A stretch of DNA of 64,000 bases from Linyphia triangularis (GCA_963978545.1 OZ021727.1:92711262-92775261), one strand, 5' to 3'. Shown: positions 36,723 to 50,430, counted from the stretch's first letter. The notes: generated by a model not told the origin, from the sequence alone. Numbers and translations: made by a program.

Positions 36723-36954
36723 AATAAAATTGAGTCGTTGTATGTTGTATTCTATTAAATAAAATAATTTGCTCCTTAACATCTGTTCTTAATGCAAATA
36801 ATCCTACGAATACATTTGATTTAAAATTATAAAAAACATTGGTGGCCTTATTCTTATTTCTCTCTTCGCTATTTTATGGAAGTCACGTTTAAAGATGCCT
36901 TATTTTTCGGTTAATATCGAAACCTATGTATGTTCTTTTTAATTTATGTGATTT

Positions 36955-37080
36955 GGCCTAAAAACTTTTGGTTTGTGCGCTCAACGACATATTTTAAAAC
37001 ACAATAAAGGCCATAAAGGTTGGGACATACATCTTAACGTGGATTTCGAACCACAACCATGCCTAATCCTTATTGGAAAT
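36955..37080 (+). mobile_element. SINE family 2, degraded fragment
   Basis: GTTTGTGCGCTCAACGAC and CTTAACGTGGATTTCGAACC match the complete copy at 46744-46920. The right part is missing. Confidence 0.5.
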
Positions 37081-37651
37081 TAAAATTTTGAAAGACTAAT
37101 AGGTGGTGTCACTGGCGAAATAGAAAAAGTAGGTGCTAAAATGTTACATGGTTTTTTGTAAAATTAGTTTCACTTCACCATTTTTTCAAATTTCATTAAT
37201 CAGTTTTTTTTCAATACGTGATACCGAATTTTAAGTTTCAAAGTAATGTTTGAGCAGATATTATATTTAAATCTCTGAACCGCATTCTTCTTTGAACAGG
37301 ACCAGTACTGTTCATTATGCAAACCGCATGTTCCAAATATCTTGTAATTATCCAGAAACAGGTATAAGTAATTTTCTTTCTTCTAGTGCTTCCCTTCCAA
37401 GTCTCGAAAGAGGAATTTAAATCCCTTTCACAAGAGAACTAATCTCAGGGAGTGAATGCAAATCTGCTTCCGGGATTCTTTTTTATTCCTACTTTAAGTT
37501 TTAACTTTAACACATCCCCCCCCCCCTTTTTTCCCTTCTTTTTTTCTTTCTTTCTTTTTTTGAAAAATCGTTGTCGTTCTCTTTAGAGGGCATTTTTTTT
37601 TTTTAACGAATAAAGAGTGATCAACAGTGCCATCCTACCCCAAAGACCAAA

Positions 37652-38317
37652 TAGTCCGAGAAGCAACTGCAATTTTTGGACACCATCGAACATCATTCTG
37701 AATTTTTTATAGAAATTGGAGAAAAGTGAGTAGATTACGAATCCACTGGTCTGCCGTGGCAAAAATGGCCGAAACTGGTCAAAAATGGACTTGGAATGAG
37801 TTGAACTAAAATCCGATTGTCAAATATGTCATAACTTGCCAAAAAGAGAACAAACTTTTTCGTCTGGCAACCCACGGCATTTTGATTTTCAATGAAAAAA
37901 AAGCGCAAACGATTTCTGATCTCTGGCTCGGAAAACTTGTATCTTTTAAAAGTAAGCCAAATTTGCGACATCATTTACGTCATCAGCGACGTAATGTTTA
38001 TTGCCAATTTGGCTCATTTGTGAAAGATGCAAGTAAGCCATAGCCACACATCCGAATCGTCTGCAACTTTCTTAATTGAAAATTAAAGAGTGAGGGTTAC
38101 CAAATAAAAAAAAAAATGCTCATTATTTGGCAAGTTATGGCGCATTTGGTAATTGGATTTAGTTCAACTTATTAAAAGTCGATTTTTGACCAGTTTCGGC
38201 CATTTTTGCCACGGCAGACCAGTGGATTCGTAATCTACTCACTTTTCTACAATTTCTATAAAAAATTCAGAATGATGTTCGATGGGGTCAAAAAAATTGC
38301 AGTCTCCTCTCAGTCTA
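37652..38317. mobile_element. 663-bp long-inverted-repeat MITE, copy D
   Basis: TA flanks. Ends GTCCGAGAAGCAACTGC and GCAGTCTCCTCTCAGTC, arms about 200 bp or more. Central TGACGTAA-type motifs are partly decayed (CAGCGACGTAATG). Confidence 0.85.
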
Positions 38318-38858
38318 AACCGATATATTTTCAAAAACACAAATTCAAAAATGGCGACCAAATAAAAGCACAATGTCCATCTAGATTGGTCCATTTAAAC
38401 TTTTCTTAGCAATTCTCCAATTCAGTTGTCTTTTGAAACTATCTACCTACTGAAACTATCACAACTTATACATTAGGGGCAGGCTTACTTGAGCTTATTG
38501 AATACGCTACTACGATGTGTGAACCGGAATTACTACTCACTGATTTGGCTGATTGAAACGATGTGTGGCGGATTCGTTAAAACTCTAATAGTATCCGTGT
38601 GGTTAGAAAAGCAAAATATTAATTAAAATTTAAATTTAAAAACGATTATTTTGTTTTGTTAAGTTTGATAAAAAAAAATGCTCAGGTTATCTATATTACA
38701 ATAAAAGTTGAGATTTGTCTGGAACTATATCTTGACGCGGAGGAATCCATCTTGCAGCATATACTCAAGGTTCAAGTAATGTTGTCTCGAAGTTTAGTCG
38801 CGGTCAGGCTAACTGTTTTATTTATAAATTATTATAAAAGAAATGTTTCTATTCTCTG

Positions 38859-39196
38859 ACATCGATATAGATAAACAACTGGATAGACTGCCCCATTGTC
38901 AATGAAAAGAGAAAAACGCGCCGGGGATTGCGAAGCTGGTGGGAAGATTAACCAATCACAGTTCACATTTATAGTTGAATGGGAATGTGAAAAACATTGT
39001 AAAGTGTTAGAGTATATATTTTTTGTGCACATTATTACTAATTAAAGTCTTCTATTGACATTTCTACTGTGTATAACCCAACATTTTATTTTCAATCCTA
39101 GGCAATCCGTATTTTTTATCCCACCAATTACATCTGGCAACGGCTTCATTTTCCCAGCGTTAAGCAGTCTATCCAGTTGCTTATCTATATCGATGT
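38859..39196. mobile_element. 338-bp MITE (ACATCGATATAG ends), copy 1
   Basis: Termini ACATCGATATAGATAA then CAACTGGATAGACTGC, and the inverse, a roughly 32-bp inverted repeat. Interior carries AACCAATCACAGTTCAC. A second copy is nested in a hAT element at 50522-50857. Confidence 0.75.
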
Positions 39197-39307
39197 TCTC
39201 AGATAGGCTGAAAGAATGGTTAAAATCGTTTTTATTTTCCTCTTCATATTATCTTTTCAATATTTAAAATACTAGCATATTCTATTTACTAATATTGTGG
39301 ATACTAG

Positions 39308-39520
39308 GTTTTTCAATTGGTTGGTTGGTTGGTTGGTTATTTTCAGATTATCTTGCTCCGTCAGCAACACGAGGGCTATAATGCGCCGAAACATTCGTCA
39401 TTAGACAAGCCAACATACATTTACAAACACTCATGCCTAACACGGGACTCGAACCCGCAACCTCGCTGTCTAGAAGCTAGCACGCTAACCACAATACCGT
39501 TTGGTCGGCGTTTTTCAATT
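39308..39520 (-). mobile_element. tRNA-derived SINE (family 1), minus strand
   Basis: Body 39319-39509, flanked by GTTTTTCAATT at 39308-39318 and 39510-39520. B box intact. Confidence 0.9.
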
Positions 39521-39940
39521 GGACAACCACTGTAGAAATATCCACCCGTCGAGTTTTAATATTAACTTAATTACATTCCACTAAAAAATAAAACAATTAA
39601 GCGTTTTCCAGCAAGTGGGGCAATAAATAAATAATTTATAGTTTTAATGCAATAGACAAAACATTCCTTTCCAATTTATGTGTTAATTGCTGTTTTTCAT
39701 TTCATATTGAGTAAAGAACTTCAGATGTTACATTTAAATATTTGTTCTAAAATTGTGATTGAAAATAGGAATGTTTTACAAATAATAGAAGTAAATAAAA
39801 CCGAAGGAATGTCAGTCACTTTTGAAGATAGCCAATACTTGATAGCAAATAACCAAGTTATCTTACTAACATTAGAATTAAGCATTTAGTATAATTTTTT
39901 CAAACACCAATATATTATGGGCAAAGTGCATAAGGGGAAC

Positions 39941-40183
39941 TATACTAAAATCCAACTTAACTTGACATCACAAGATGATAGATCTTCACCGTGCTCATAG
40001 GCAATTAATCCATTTAAGTGGAGTGAAGACATAATGCTTGCCAAACCTTATAGCCTTTTGTTCTCTACAGGGTTGTGGTTTGGCGAACATTATGCTTTCA
40101 CGCCGCCAAAATGGATTAAATACCTATGAGCACTGTGGCGATCTACCGTCTAGTGATGTCAAGTTAAGTTGAAATTTAGTATA
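39941..40183. mobile_element. Palindromic TA-flanked MITE, copy 3 of 4
   Basis: Ends TATACTAAAATCCAACTTAA and its inverse. The left arm is more mutated than in the other copies. Confidence 0.82.
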
Positions 40184-40393
40184 GTATCCCCTATACCGGT
40201 AATGTGAATTTAGCAAATTTCACGCAACTTTTTCTCAAGAAGTAATTGATATAGAAGTATAATTTTTTTCACTGCACTTAGCAGACACTTGTTATTCTAC
40301 TGAATTTAGTTTTTAATTATAATTCATTTACTTTTTTTAAATGAACTATCGTAGAAGTCACTCAAATTTGTTGAAATAAACCAAAACAAAAAA

Positions 40394-41120
40394 ATATTGT
40401 TGCGTGGATGAGTTCGAAAGATTTGAAGCCAAAGCAGATCAAAACTTGCAGAAATTTATTCCAATATAACTCTTCACAGATTCTCTTACAACTCCAGAAC
40501 TTTTCGTTCTAGTAGACACAATACAGCTCTTTTCACAACAATAGAGCAAAAAACAGCAGTTAAAAACTTGAAAACAAAACTGCTCAAATCGCCGCAAAAG
40601 ACAATGCAATACAGTTCGCTTTAGAACTACTCTGAATGCTCACTGAGACTCGGTACTTCAACTCAGTAATTCCAGTCAACTCACCAGTCAACTAATTCAA
40701 CAACTAATCCCCCGCTCACTTGGCCGGTCTTATATAGGGGAGGCGAACATTCTTGAAACTTCTAGAGGTAGAAATTTGGAGAACTTTCCAGATCATAGAA
40801 GAAAAGTCCTATACATGTACATGGGGACCAAAAATGTCGCCAAATGGTCGCCAAATTTGGAGACAAAAATTAGTCGCCAAAACCGTTGCCAATTTGGCGA
40901 GATTGCCATTACCATAATGTTAAATGCCATGCTCCTTGTGAAACTCGCTTCCCAGCGTTACCTCTGTAAAACTCGTTATCAAGTATTAAGACCCATATTG
41001 CAGGGAAGCCAACTTAAGACGAACTATTGCACTGCCTTATGCAAAATGTACATAAATTTTCCTATTTACAAAATTAACACTACGAAATATTTACAAATAT
41101 ACAAAAATTCGTAACAATAT
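40394..41120 (-). mobile_element. Solo LTR, family A
   Basis: LTR 40398-41116 on the minus strand begins TGTTACGAA and ends CGCAACA, with a perfect 4-bp duplication ATAT (40394-40397, 41117-41120). A TATATAAG promoter box (minus strand, near 40730) precedes ACCGGCC. No internal retrotransposon region is attached, so this is a recombined solo LTR. The 112-codon frame at 40776-41114 lies inside the LTR and is discounted. Confidence 0.82.
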
Positions 41121-41917
41121 TAAAAAAAAAAAAAAATCTTACTTCAGTATATACAGATACATTAAAGAAACGCGGTAAAAATTTTAGATAGACTGTATTG
41201 TTTCTGAGTAAAAAGGACATATTTTAAAAGAAAACTTTATTTCTATTTATAGTTACCAATTTTTTACTTCAAAAAATTATTAAAAATACTTCTATTTGAG
41301 ATATTATTACAAATGAGGTATCATTTTAAAGTAGAGAAAATAAATTTTAATAGACATTAATAAACTCAAAATCGATTTTTTATAAATTTTAGGGTACGAA
41401 CTCCCCATAACCCTACATTCTTCTTGAAATATGAGTGAATTTAGACAATCGGAAAAATAATGCTTTAAACCGCATCTCAAATATTTTTTTATATGTATAT
41501 ATTATCTTCTATTTTAGATTTCATTATAATCTCTGTTAGTTTTATATTTGGTCTTTAAATCTATGTTTTTGATTTGAAATTTTTAATGCTATTTTACCAA
41601 TGAGGCAAATTCCAAGCCAGCCAAAATCATACACATACAAATTCATTCAACATGCGTAGAATTAGAATATGATTTTGATACGATTCTAATAAAAATGATT
41701 TTGATACTATTAAAATAGAAATGATTTTGATACGATACAAAATAAAGCAATAAAATAAAATGATTAAAACTATTAAACGTTAACGTTAATAATATTTTAT
41801 TAATGTCTCTTGTGAAATGTTTTGTTGAAAAACAAGCCTGGTTAGTTATGTTATTTATGAGATACAAAATTTAAGGATATGGCGAGTGTGTAGAGAGTTT
41901 CAATAAAATACCATTTA
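41121..41917. other. AT-rich non-coding stretch
   Basis: Nothing recognised. GATTTTGATACGAT motifs recur at about 41669-41740 as a small local repeat. Confidence 0.4.
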
Positions 41918-42074
<157 letters not shown>

Positions 42075-42681
42075 ACAAATCGCTATTAAATAAAAAAAAA
42101 GATTACCCTTTTAATAATAAACATCCTCGAAAATTTCCCTTAAACAAGTATTTGTGAAATGTGAGTAGCGCCATCTATTATACGAAATGTAAAACGATAG
42201 TGGAGTCGACAATCTCTTTTAAATGTTTCCCAATAGCTTTGTATTATCGGCCATATTATTATAATGTAGTAATTTAATAGTGATTTTCATTCTTTTTTCC
42301 CTCATAGACAAATAATCGAAGATTATTAATCACGAAACAATAATTGATGTTGATTTTTTGATGAACGAATGATAATGGAAAAATTAAAGACATGAAACTT
42401 TTTAATTATCACCATTTAAAAAGTGTGACTTTATGTTTTATTTTCTATTTCAGTGGTGAACCCTGTTGAGTATACTAAAAACTGCCGTTTCTTAAAGTTT
42501 GTGCAGCATAGCCCATGTGTAGCCTTTGTGATAGACACACTTATCTCAAAGTTTGTTTTTAATTTTTTACTGCTTCTTATTACCAGCTACGATATTAATT
42601 AGTATTTTGATCATACCAAATAAATTTCAATTGAAACAAACGAAAATACTTATGCAAAACTTAACATGTAAATAATATAAT

Positions 42682-42951
42682 TGAGCAGCCAGGGGCCTAG
42701 CCAGAGATTTTTTTTCTGGAAGGGATATGATATTCTAAGTCAACAAATCATAACAGTTCTTTTTGTTATAAAGGATGCATTTAGTTATCAAAAAAACAGG
42801 TGCTTTTTTACCTATGTTTTTTATTTAAAGTAAATTTATCATTGTAAACAAAAAAAAATCTTTGAATATAGGTGTTCTAATAGCAAACGAAAAATGTCGG
42901 TAGGGCATATATCCCCATATCCCTCCCCCTGCCGACGCGCCTGTGAGTAGC
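42682..42951. mobile_element. hAT-type MITE, 254 bp
   Basis: Element 42690-42943, left end CAGGGGCCTAGCCAGA, inverted right end CAGGCGCGTCGGCAGG. Flanks TGAGCAGC and TGAGTAGC match 7 of 8. Related to the element at 50439-50960. Confidence 0.75.
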
Positions 42952-43322
42952 CATCTTCAAATTGAACCATGACTAAAACTCCAATTTCAAGACATTGTTA
43001 TCACTTGAGTCAGTATAGAAAGTGCCATATACGTGAGAAAACTAAGAATTAACCACTTAAATTCTCCCACCACTCCCATGGTTTTTATGGCTGATTCGAT
43101 CATAAAACAATCTACTATTCGCTTGTTGACAAGTTTTGATATCTTAAACTTTTTTTTTTGTAAGCACAATGCTCCACTGTTTGCTCTACTGTTCGATCTT
43201 ATAGCTTTGGCATTTTTTTATTTAAACTTTTTATATCCATATCTTTCACATTAAGTTGATTTTTTTTCCAATTATAAACTGATGAATGTTAATTTTAATG
43301 CCGATGCAGTTTTTGTTAACAA

Positions 43323-43895
43323 ACGTCAATCAGGCCCTGATCATTGCCGAGGCTCACAAGGCCTTGGACCCATGATTTTAGGGGGCCCCGAAATTGGATG
43401 TAAACCTATACTTTTGTTTCACAAAAGCTATGTTAATATCTTTTATTCATAAAAAATATCTTTATATGAAAACCATTTTGTATTGATCTGGAACCATCTT
43501 TAGTATCCCTGAGTATATTTATTCAAATAAACCAAAGGAAATCTTGATGAATTTATTGTGAGATCAGCAAATGTCGACTCTAAAGTTTTGAATAATACTG
43601 AAGATACTGTGATTTGTATTGTGATAGTGAAATGCAAAGCTATACGCAACAAAGTTTTTCCTCTTTTGATTTATAAATTTGATTGTTAGAAATTTGTATC
43701 TTTATTTGCGATAAAAAAATAACTTTTAAGAAGCAATATTAACACTAATTTATAAATTTTTTCAATATTAAATGTTAATTCATTTGACTTTTGTGTCAAG
43801 CTCATTTCCAATATATCACGGGTTTGAAAAAGGGGCCCCCTGAATGTGTTTGGGCCTTGGGCCCCAAATTGTCATGATCAGGCCCTGAAGTCAAT
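43323..43895. mobile_element. hAT-type MITE, copy 2
   Basis: Element 43331-43887, left end CAGGCCCTGATCATTGCC, inverted right end CAGGGCCTGATCATGAC. Flanks ACGTCAAT and AAGTCAAT match 7 of 8. The duplicate at about 44435 lacks the insertion. Same family as 3650-4272. Confidence 0.85.
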
Positions 43896-45121
43896 ATATA
43901 TGAAAACCAATCACACATCCCAAATGGAGAGGAAAAAAAATTTCCACTGAGGAGGGTTTGCGTTTAAAAACAAAGCCCAAAGAAAGTTTCCTATGCAAAA
44001 AATATTCAGATTCATTTACATTTTCTTTCTAATGCTTACAGATGTTGGGTTAATAATGTCCTAAAATTTAAAACGAATTTTTTTCTATTTTTCAAAATGA
44101 TTGCGACTGCAAGTTCAGAGACCGCTATTTCTTAAATGCTTTGAGTTCATTTTGGTAAGTAGATAACAACATAATGATCCACTAGGAAAACTAACTTAAA
44201 GCATTTTTAACATATTTGTGGGGTTTTCAATACTGTATATGAAAAGATATAAGTATTACTTTTACCAATTAAACTCCACTGTTGGTTCTACTGTTCAATC
44301 TTATAGCTTTGTCATTTTTTTTATTTAAACTTTTTATATACATATCTTTCACATTAAGTTTTTTTTTTTTTTTTTTCAATTATAAACTGATGGATGTTAA
44401 TTTTAATGCCGATGTAGTTTTTGTTAACAAACGTTAATAGATATGAAAAACCAATCACATATCACAAATGGAGGGGAAAAAATATTCCACTGAGGAGGGT
44501 TTGCGTATAAATACAAATCCCCAAAAAGTTTGCTATGCAAAAATATATTCAGATTCATTTACATTTTCTTTCTGTCAGATGTTGGGTTAATAATGTCCTA
44601 AAATTTAAAACGAATTTTTTCTATTTTTCAAAGTGATCGCGACTGCAAGTTCAGAGACCGCTATTTCTTAAATGCGTTGAGTTCATTTTGGTAAGTAGAG
44701 AACAACACGTTGATCCACTAGGAAAACTAACTTAAAGCATTTTTAACAAATTTGTGGGTCTTTCAACACTGTATATGAAAAGATATAAGTATTACAGATG
44801 TTGATACCAATTAAATTAAAAAGTTGTATATATATATAAAATATAAGTTAGAATTGATGATTCTTGAAATCCTTATGAAGAAAATATTGTACTAATTTAA
44901 AGTCAGTTTCGGAATTTTAAAGAGTTTCGGAAGTTTTATCACTAAATAGATAGTTCTGTTACCTAGTAAATAAGCACAATATCTGCTTCATAAGGATTGT
45001 AAGAATCATCAATTCTAACCTACTTTTTTTTTCTATATAACTTTTTAATTTAATTGGTAAAAGCAGTACTTATATTTTTCATATACGGTATTGAAAGCCC
45101 CATAAACTTGTTAAAAATTCT

Positions 45122-45846
45122 TTAAGGGGACTTGGTACCCTTTGTTTTCACAAAAAATAATAAAAATATCAATTTTCTATTTTTTCCACGTTTATAATTT
45201 TCGAAACCTTCTTCTTATTCTGGCAAGTTTTTGAGCTGATCCGATAACTGCAATTTCAGAAAAACTATATTTTTATGGAGAATTTAGCATTGCTGCAATA
45301 GCTCGTTCGATGTTTCGAACTCATTTTTCTCAGTTCGTGATTTTTTTAAATTCCCACCTTACACAAAATGCTAAAACTTCAACAAATATAAATAAAATGA
45401 CTTGACATTTTTTTGGTGTCATTATTAATATATATTCAACAAAAATAGGCATGGGTTTTTTAAATAAAATATAAATTTTCTTTTTACAAATTTAAATGTT
45501 GAAAAATTCCCTTTTTTTTACACTTTTTTTTACCTATAGGTACATTAATTATCGTTTTTCTCAAAAATTATTTTACTTATCCTAAATCCGATGACTAGAA
45601 AGTTAGAGTATATTACTAGGAACATTTAAAAAAAAAAAACAGGAAAAAATATTGAAAAATGAGAAAGAAGATAGAATTTGAAATTTTATGAATTTTTTAG
45701 AAATTTTTTTAAATTTAGAGCACTATATGTACGTTTTCTTTAATAAAATTTAGTTTTTACTTTATAATACTTCCAAATATGTAAAAATTATAGTTTTAAA
45801 GGCTTAAATAGAAAAATAAAGTTTGGAAAGTAACAAGTCTCCTTAA
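45122..45846. mobile_element. TTAA-flanked DNA element
   Basis: TTAA at 45122-45125 and 45843-45846. Ends GGGGACTTGGTACC and, inverted, GGAGACTTGTTACT. The uninterrupted sequence exists at about 44196 (CTTTAAGTTAG on the minus strand), confirming TTAA duplication. TTAA targets are used by piggyBac and Kolobok elements. No transposase coding. Confidence 0.85.
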
Positions 45847-45920
45847 GTAAGTTTTTCTAGTGGATCAACACTTTGTTATCTACGTACCAAAATGAACTCA
45901 ACACATTTCCTACGCCAATT

Positions 45921-46732
45921 GGTGCTATTAACACTCCTCGTTCATTTATTTTAATCCATTTTAATTTCATGCCATAATAGGCCCTTAATTGTTGCACTCC
46001 AGTTCCATATCAACAGGAAAATGGGCGATAATTATAGGGGTTGCTACAACTCTTGGAACTTCCTATCCCCATCATTAAAAACAATGTCCGAAAGTTCCAT
46101 TTCATACCAAACTCCTCCCACCCTCTATTTATCGTCTGGGCTAATTTGGATCGTCTGAAAAACTATTATCTCATTATATGTGGCTAAAGATTTTTTATTT
46201 TTTTTTTGGGTTCTTTTGTGCGCCTTTTATCATTCTATACTGGATTCAATTTCGTAGATCTTTTTTTCTTTTCTTTTTTGTAATAAGAGGGCGGAAAATT
46301 AAGATGATCTTTTTATTAATTTTATTAATCTCCGTAATTTTTATTCGTTTAATGATGGGTGGGGATTGATATTTCATGGGTTTTTGTATTTATTTTTTGT
46401 TGTGGATTGTGCCTGTTTTTCACAGTTTCATTCAATTGTATTTAATGACTGAAGTAGGAAAGTAAAAGCCAATAAGGAATGTTTGTAGGGCGAAAGGGGG
46501 GGGGGGGAGTACATGATATCGCTTCTATCTTAACGTGAATTTTGAATCCAAGCCTACAAAGGAACAGATCCTTGCACTTTTTCTTTAGTCAAATACAAGG
46601 ATCTAAAAATTTCGGGAGCCGTAAAACCTCTCCCCTACAACCAGAATGAAAGGCAATGGGTAGAAATGAAAAATTAACACGCACTGACTATAAAATGCTA
46701 GTTTTCATTTAAATCACTTACATCAATCAAAC
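45921..46732. other. Non-coding stretch
   Basis: No gene recognised. T-rich, with a G-run near 46496-46507. 46530-46556 resembles a scrap of SINE family 2. Confidence 0.4.
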
Positions 46733-46931
46733 GTCTTTTTATGGTTGGTTTGCACGCTCAACGACCTATTTTTATACACAATGGCAACAAATTCGACCGG
46801 GACCTATAGCTTAGCGTGGATTCCGAACTATAACGAACATCCACTCCTAACTAAGGTTTCGAACCCGGCACCGTTAACATGCGAGGCCAGTGCGCTGACC
46901 ACACAGCCATCAGATGAGCTGTCTTTTTATG
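46733..46931. mobile_element. tRNA-derived SINE (family 2)
   Basis: Body 46744-46920 with perfect 11-bp duplication GTCTTTTTATG at both sides. The right part contains GGTTTCGAACCC near 46855 and a tRNA-like GCGAGGCCAGTGCGCTGACC end, so its head is tRNA-like on the minus strand. GGTTGGTT lies at the left (3') end. Confidence 0.75.
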
Positions 46932-48326
46932 AAATTTTATCCTAAGGGTTTATAATTATAACCAACCATATGATTATAACCATGCATAAAGTTAATATGT
47001 GACGTTAACCAATACTTCCATCCCAAAAGATGACTCAGTATAACAGTTCTTCAAAAGAAATTCAGTCTTCCACAGGGTTCGTCTACCAGAAAATGTCTTT
47101 TAGACATTACATACAGAAATGAGCAAACTAGATTGGTGTTGAGACTTCGGTTAGTCAATCTTCGCTCCCTCCTAGAGAGTTTCCATATTTACTTTCTTAC
47201 ATGTTTCCACTGATATTTCGAATGTTATTTATCAATAAAAATTTCATTTGGCTGAAAATGGTTTAAAATTTAATGCACTTTTTTTAAAGTTAGATAAAAA
47301 AAAAAAATATCATATCTTTTGAAATCATGATTTGGTAGACATTATTTTTTTGGAAAATATTGCATTAGGTCCATAAAACTAAGTAATATAACCCATAAAA
47401 ACAGAGTCTTTAAAAATTATTTTATAGGCGTTGCCAATTTTTATATTCGTTAAAACAGCTCAAAAACATTTCTACCAGAAAATGTGCGACTAACTGCGTT
47501 TCAAATATAATTTATTAAAAATGAATATGAATTTATCGTCTGACATCCAAACATCATTTATTTATTCTAATTAAAGTAATTTTATTATTTATTAAAAAAA
47601 ATTTGGCAACAGGAAAGAGTTTCAACAATGACCGGTTCGGTGATATTTTAACGCAATTTTATTAGTATTTCATAAAAGCGACTTTTTAGTGACAGTAACA
47701 GCCTCAAAATTTGATGGAATGCATTGTCCTCAACACCGAACCTATCTGTCAAGTTTCAGACCGATGAGATGATGGCAAGATGATTAATTAGGCCTCCGCA
47801 GATTCAACCCCCATAGACAAAAGTGAAGTTAATATATAAGGATTTAAAAATATTGAGAATCAATAATAAGCATGAACGAAAGTATTTTCCCTTCTGCCAT
47901 ATTTCCCATAACACATTTCTTGCTAAATATCACTTCAAGATATGCAAACATTTTTATCATATAAGTATAACAACGAATAGTTGAGCTTGTTAACAAAATT
48001 TGTAGAGACACGTTTTGGCACAAAACGTGAGGAGGGAAATCTTGCATTAGCTCTATTAGGGAGCAGAAAAAGGTTGTTGATCACTCGGAATACTATCTCC
48101 TATTAAGGAATATATGTATTTCAAACAAATGAAAGGACTTTATTTTCAAATTCTCAAAACTAAGAACTCTATGTTCAACAATTAATTGTCGTACTCCTAA
48201 AAATACCATGTCTTCCTCTTTCTTTAAAGCTTTCAAAAATAGGAGTGAAAGAATTGAAATTTAGGAGAATTTAAAATATTTTTGTTCCATCAATTTGTCA
48301 AAGATATCAGGAGAGCAAAATAAATA
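46932..48326. other. AT-rich non-coding stretch with one repeat H copy
   Basis: 47680-47855 is a degenerate repeat H copy. The rest holds no recognised gene. Confidence 0.4.
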
Positions 48327-48518
<192 letters not shown>

Positions 48519-49282
48519 CAAGCAAGCAAGCAAACAAACATACAAAGAAACAAGCAACTTGTTGCTTTTGCGTATCACTCATTTTATGCAAATTTTTACT
48601 TTTTTTCAGTCCTACAACTACAACAGCTTTTACTTAATAAGTAGAGTTTTTATATCCATTTCCAAAACTATCAAAAACTGATTTTAGACCAAGAGTGTAG
48701 TCCGCACCTTGTCAAAGCCGACTATATTACAACAACAAAATAATGTATGTAAAAATATCTATTTGAAATGTTTGCAATTCTGTTTCGTGAAAAAGAAGCA
48801 GTAATAGAATCAATGAAATTTGAAATACAAAAAATTATGTCCTCTGCCCTTTGAAATCCGTCTGACTTCGTAGCGAAATCTTTTGAAGAAAACAGCAAAA
48901 TATCAAATAATTATTGATTTTTTTAAATTCATAACTTTAAATTGTGATCCAGTAATATTGAAACGGAATTTATTGCCGTTGCCAAAAAAGTTGCAAAAAT
49001 GTCATAAATTTTTAAGCAATATATCAGTCGATCTTGTGTTTTTAATAATCACTGATTTCTACTACAACTTCTGGATTGCTTAAAAGTGGTTTCTTCTCTG
49101 CAAACAAATTATGTCATTTGATTACTTCTTCCCATAATGCTTTGAAATAGGTTGCCCATAGTTATAAACAAATTTGAACTAGTTTTGGGGGAGGATGCAA
49201 CAATATATCTCTATAGTGATTATTAAGCCTTCTTTAACTTCAAGTCACTAACCAAGCAAACGCTATCCAGAAGTTGTAGTAA
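48519..49282. other. AT-rich non-coding stretch
   Basis: No gene or repeat copy recognised. Confidence 0.4.
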
Positions 49283-49747
49283 ATATTGTTGCACAAATTG
49301 TCTGTATATAGTGTAAATAGTGACGTATTATTTTAAAACTCTATTGTAATTTATTTTAACTTATTTTATTTATCAGCAGCGATTATGCAGGTTAGAAAAA
49401 GGTGGCAACACCCAAAGCAATCGAAAAATTGCGAGATGTTTCTTCGAATTAGGCTGGATCTTTCGAGAATGTTCTCTCGCGCCAAGTATAAATAAGACTG
49501 GAGATCGGGGAAGTTTTCAGATTGATTTCGGACTTCGATGAAAGCTGATCGCTTTGTTTACCTACTAGAGTGAACTTGCATAATCGCTGAATTCGAAGTT
49601 GTTCTTACTGAAGCTTGTGTTGAAGCTTGAGGGTGATTAAACTGTTGTCTTTGAATAAATTTTGTGCCTTTGAAGAGTGAATAAATAGTAGTTTTTATCT
49701 TAAAAACTGCGCCATCATTGCCTCAGCGGAGAAATTCATAACAATAT
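49283..49747 (+). mobile_element. Solo LTR, family B
   Basis: LTR 49287-49743 starts TGTTGCACAAA and ends TTCATAACA, with perfect ATAT duplication at 49283-49286 and 49744-49747. It has TATAAATA at 49487-49494 and AATAAA at 49654-49659. The same 4-bp target as family A suggests a related Ty3/gypsy-like group. No internal region attached. Confidence 0.8.
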
Positions 49748-50430
49748 TAGGGGAAATAATGCATTATTACTTATGAGATGGTGATACAAAAAACAATAAA
49801 TATCTTAGAATATCATCCCTAATTGGTGAATACATTCCTTTCACCGGAGAAAATTAAAGAACTTTCTAGAGCCTCAATTTCAGCCGAGCATTGTCAAGTC
49901 AGTAGAAAACGGCTCCCCTCCAAAACTTTCGAATCAAGAATGAAAAGAACTCGAATTTAATAAGGGAGGCAACTGATCGAATTGGAGTCTCGCAGTAGAA
50001 AGAACGAACAAATTCGACGGATGACTAAAAATAAAGAAATAAAAAAAAAGGAGAGCACACAATAAAATTATAAGTCGTAGGGAACGACATGGAGGTTCGC
50101 TTTGTGAGGATGGATGATCATCTATCTTCATCTCCTCTGCGGAGTAGGGAGGGGATAGGGTATTGTGTGCTGACAAGAGGGGGCACTCCGGCTAAAGGGA
50201 GTCGGACCGTTCCACTGCACATATGTTCCGCTTCGAACACTTTCGATGTTCGAAAAAGGAACAAGGGTGGAAAATCTTCGGAGAAAAAGTCGCTTCTGAG
50301 TAAAAGTGTCTGTGTTTCTTTTCTTGGTTGTTTGGAGGGAATTCTTATCAACTTTGGACGTACTGGAGCTGAAATTTCGTTTGGTCTGTGCCTATAATTA
50401 GTCATCAGTTACAGTTTGGTTGTAGCTTGT
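49748..50430. other. Balanced-composition segment, no gene assigned
   Basis: 50089-50405 is much less AT-rich than the surroundings and open for about 95-102 codons on both strands (50089-50397 plus, 50118-50405 minus). Neither product has a recognised domain. It could be a decayed gene, an exon or another transposon piece. Confidence 0.3.

Larger units (their letters stand above)
43168..45920. repeat. About 530-bp direct duplication plus partial inverted copy
   Basis: A segment beginning CTCCACTGTTnGnTCTACTG starts at about 43168 and again at 44275. The first copy is enlarged by a hAT insertion. Both end near ACTGTATATGAAAAGATATAAGTATTAC. The inverted copy lies at about 45000-45120 and continues at 45847-45915, split by a TTAA element. 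Around 44810-45060 the junction forms an inverted repeat with AGAATTGATGATTCTT. Confidence 0.8.

Noticed and set aside
36021..36782. Asn/Ser-rich and Ile/Val-rich proteins
   Set aside because: Translations of the AAT/AGT triplet tract in different frames.
40776..41114. 112-codon frame as a gene
   Set aside because: Lies within a solo LTR and is matched by the inverted copy near 62407-62741.
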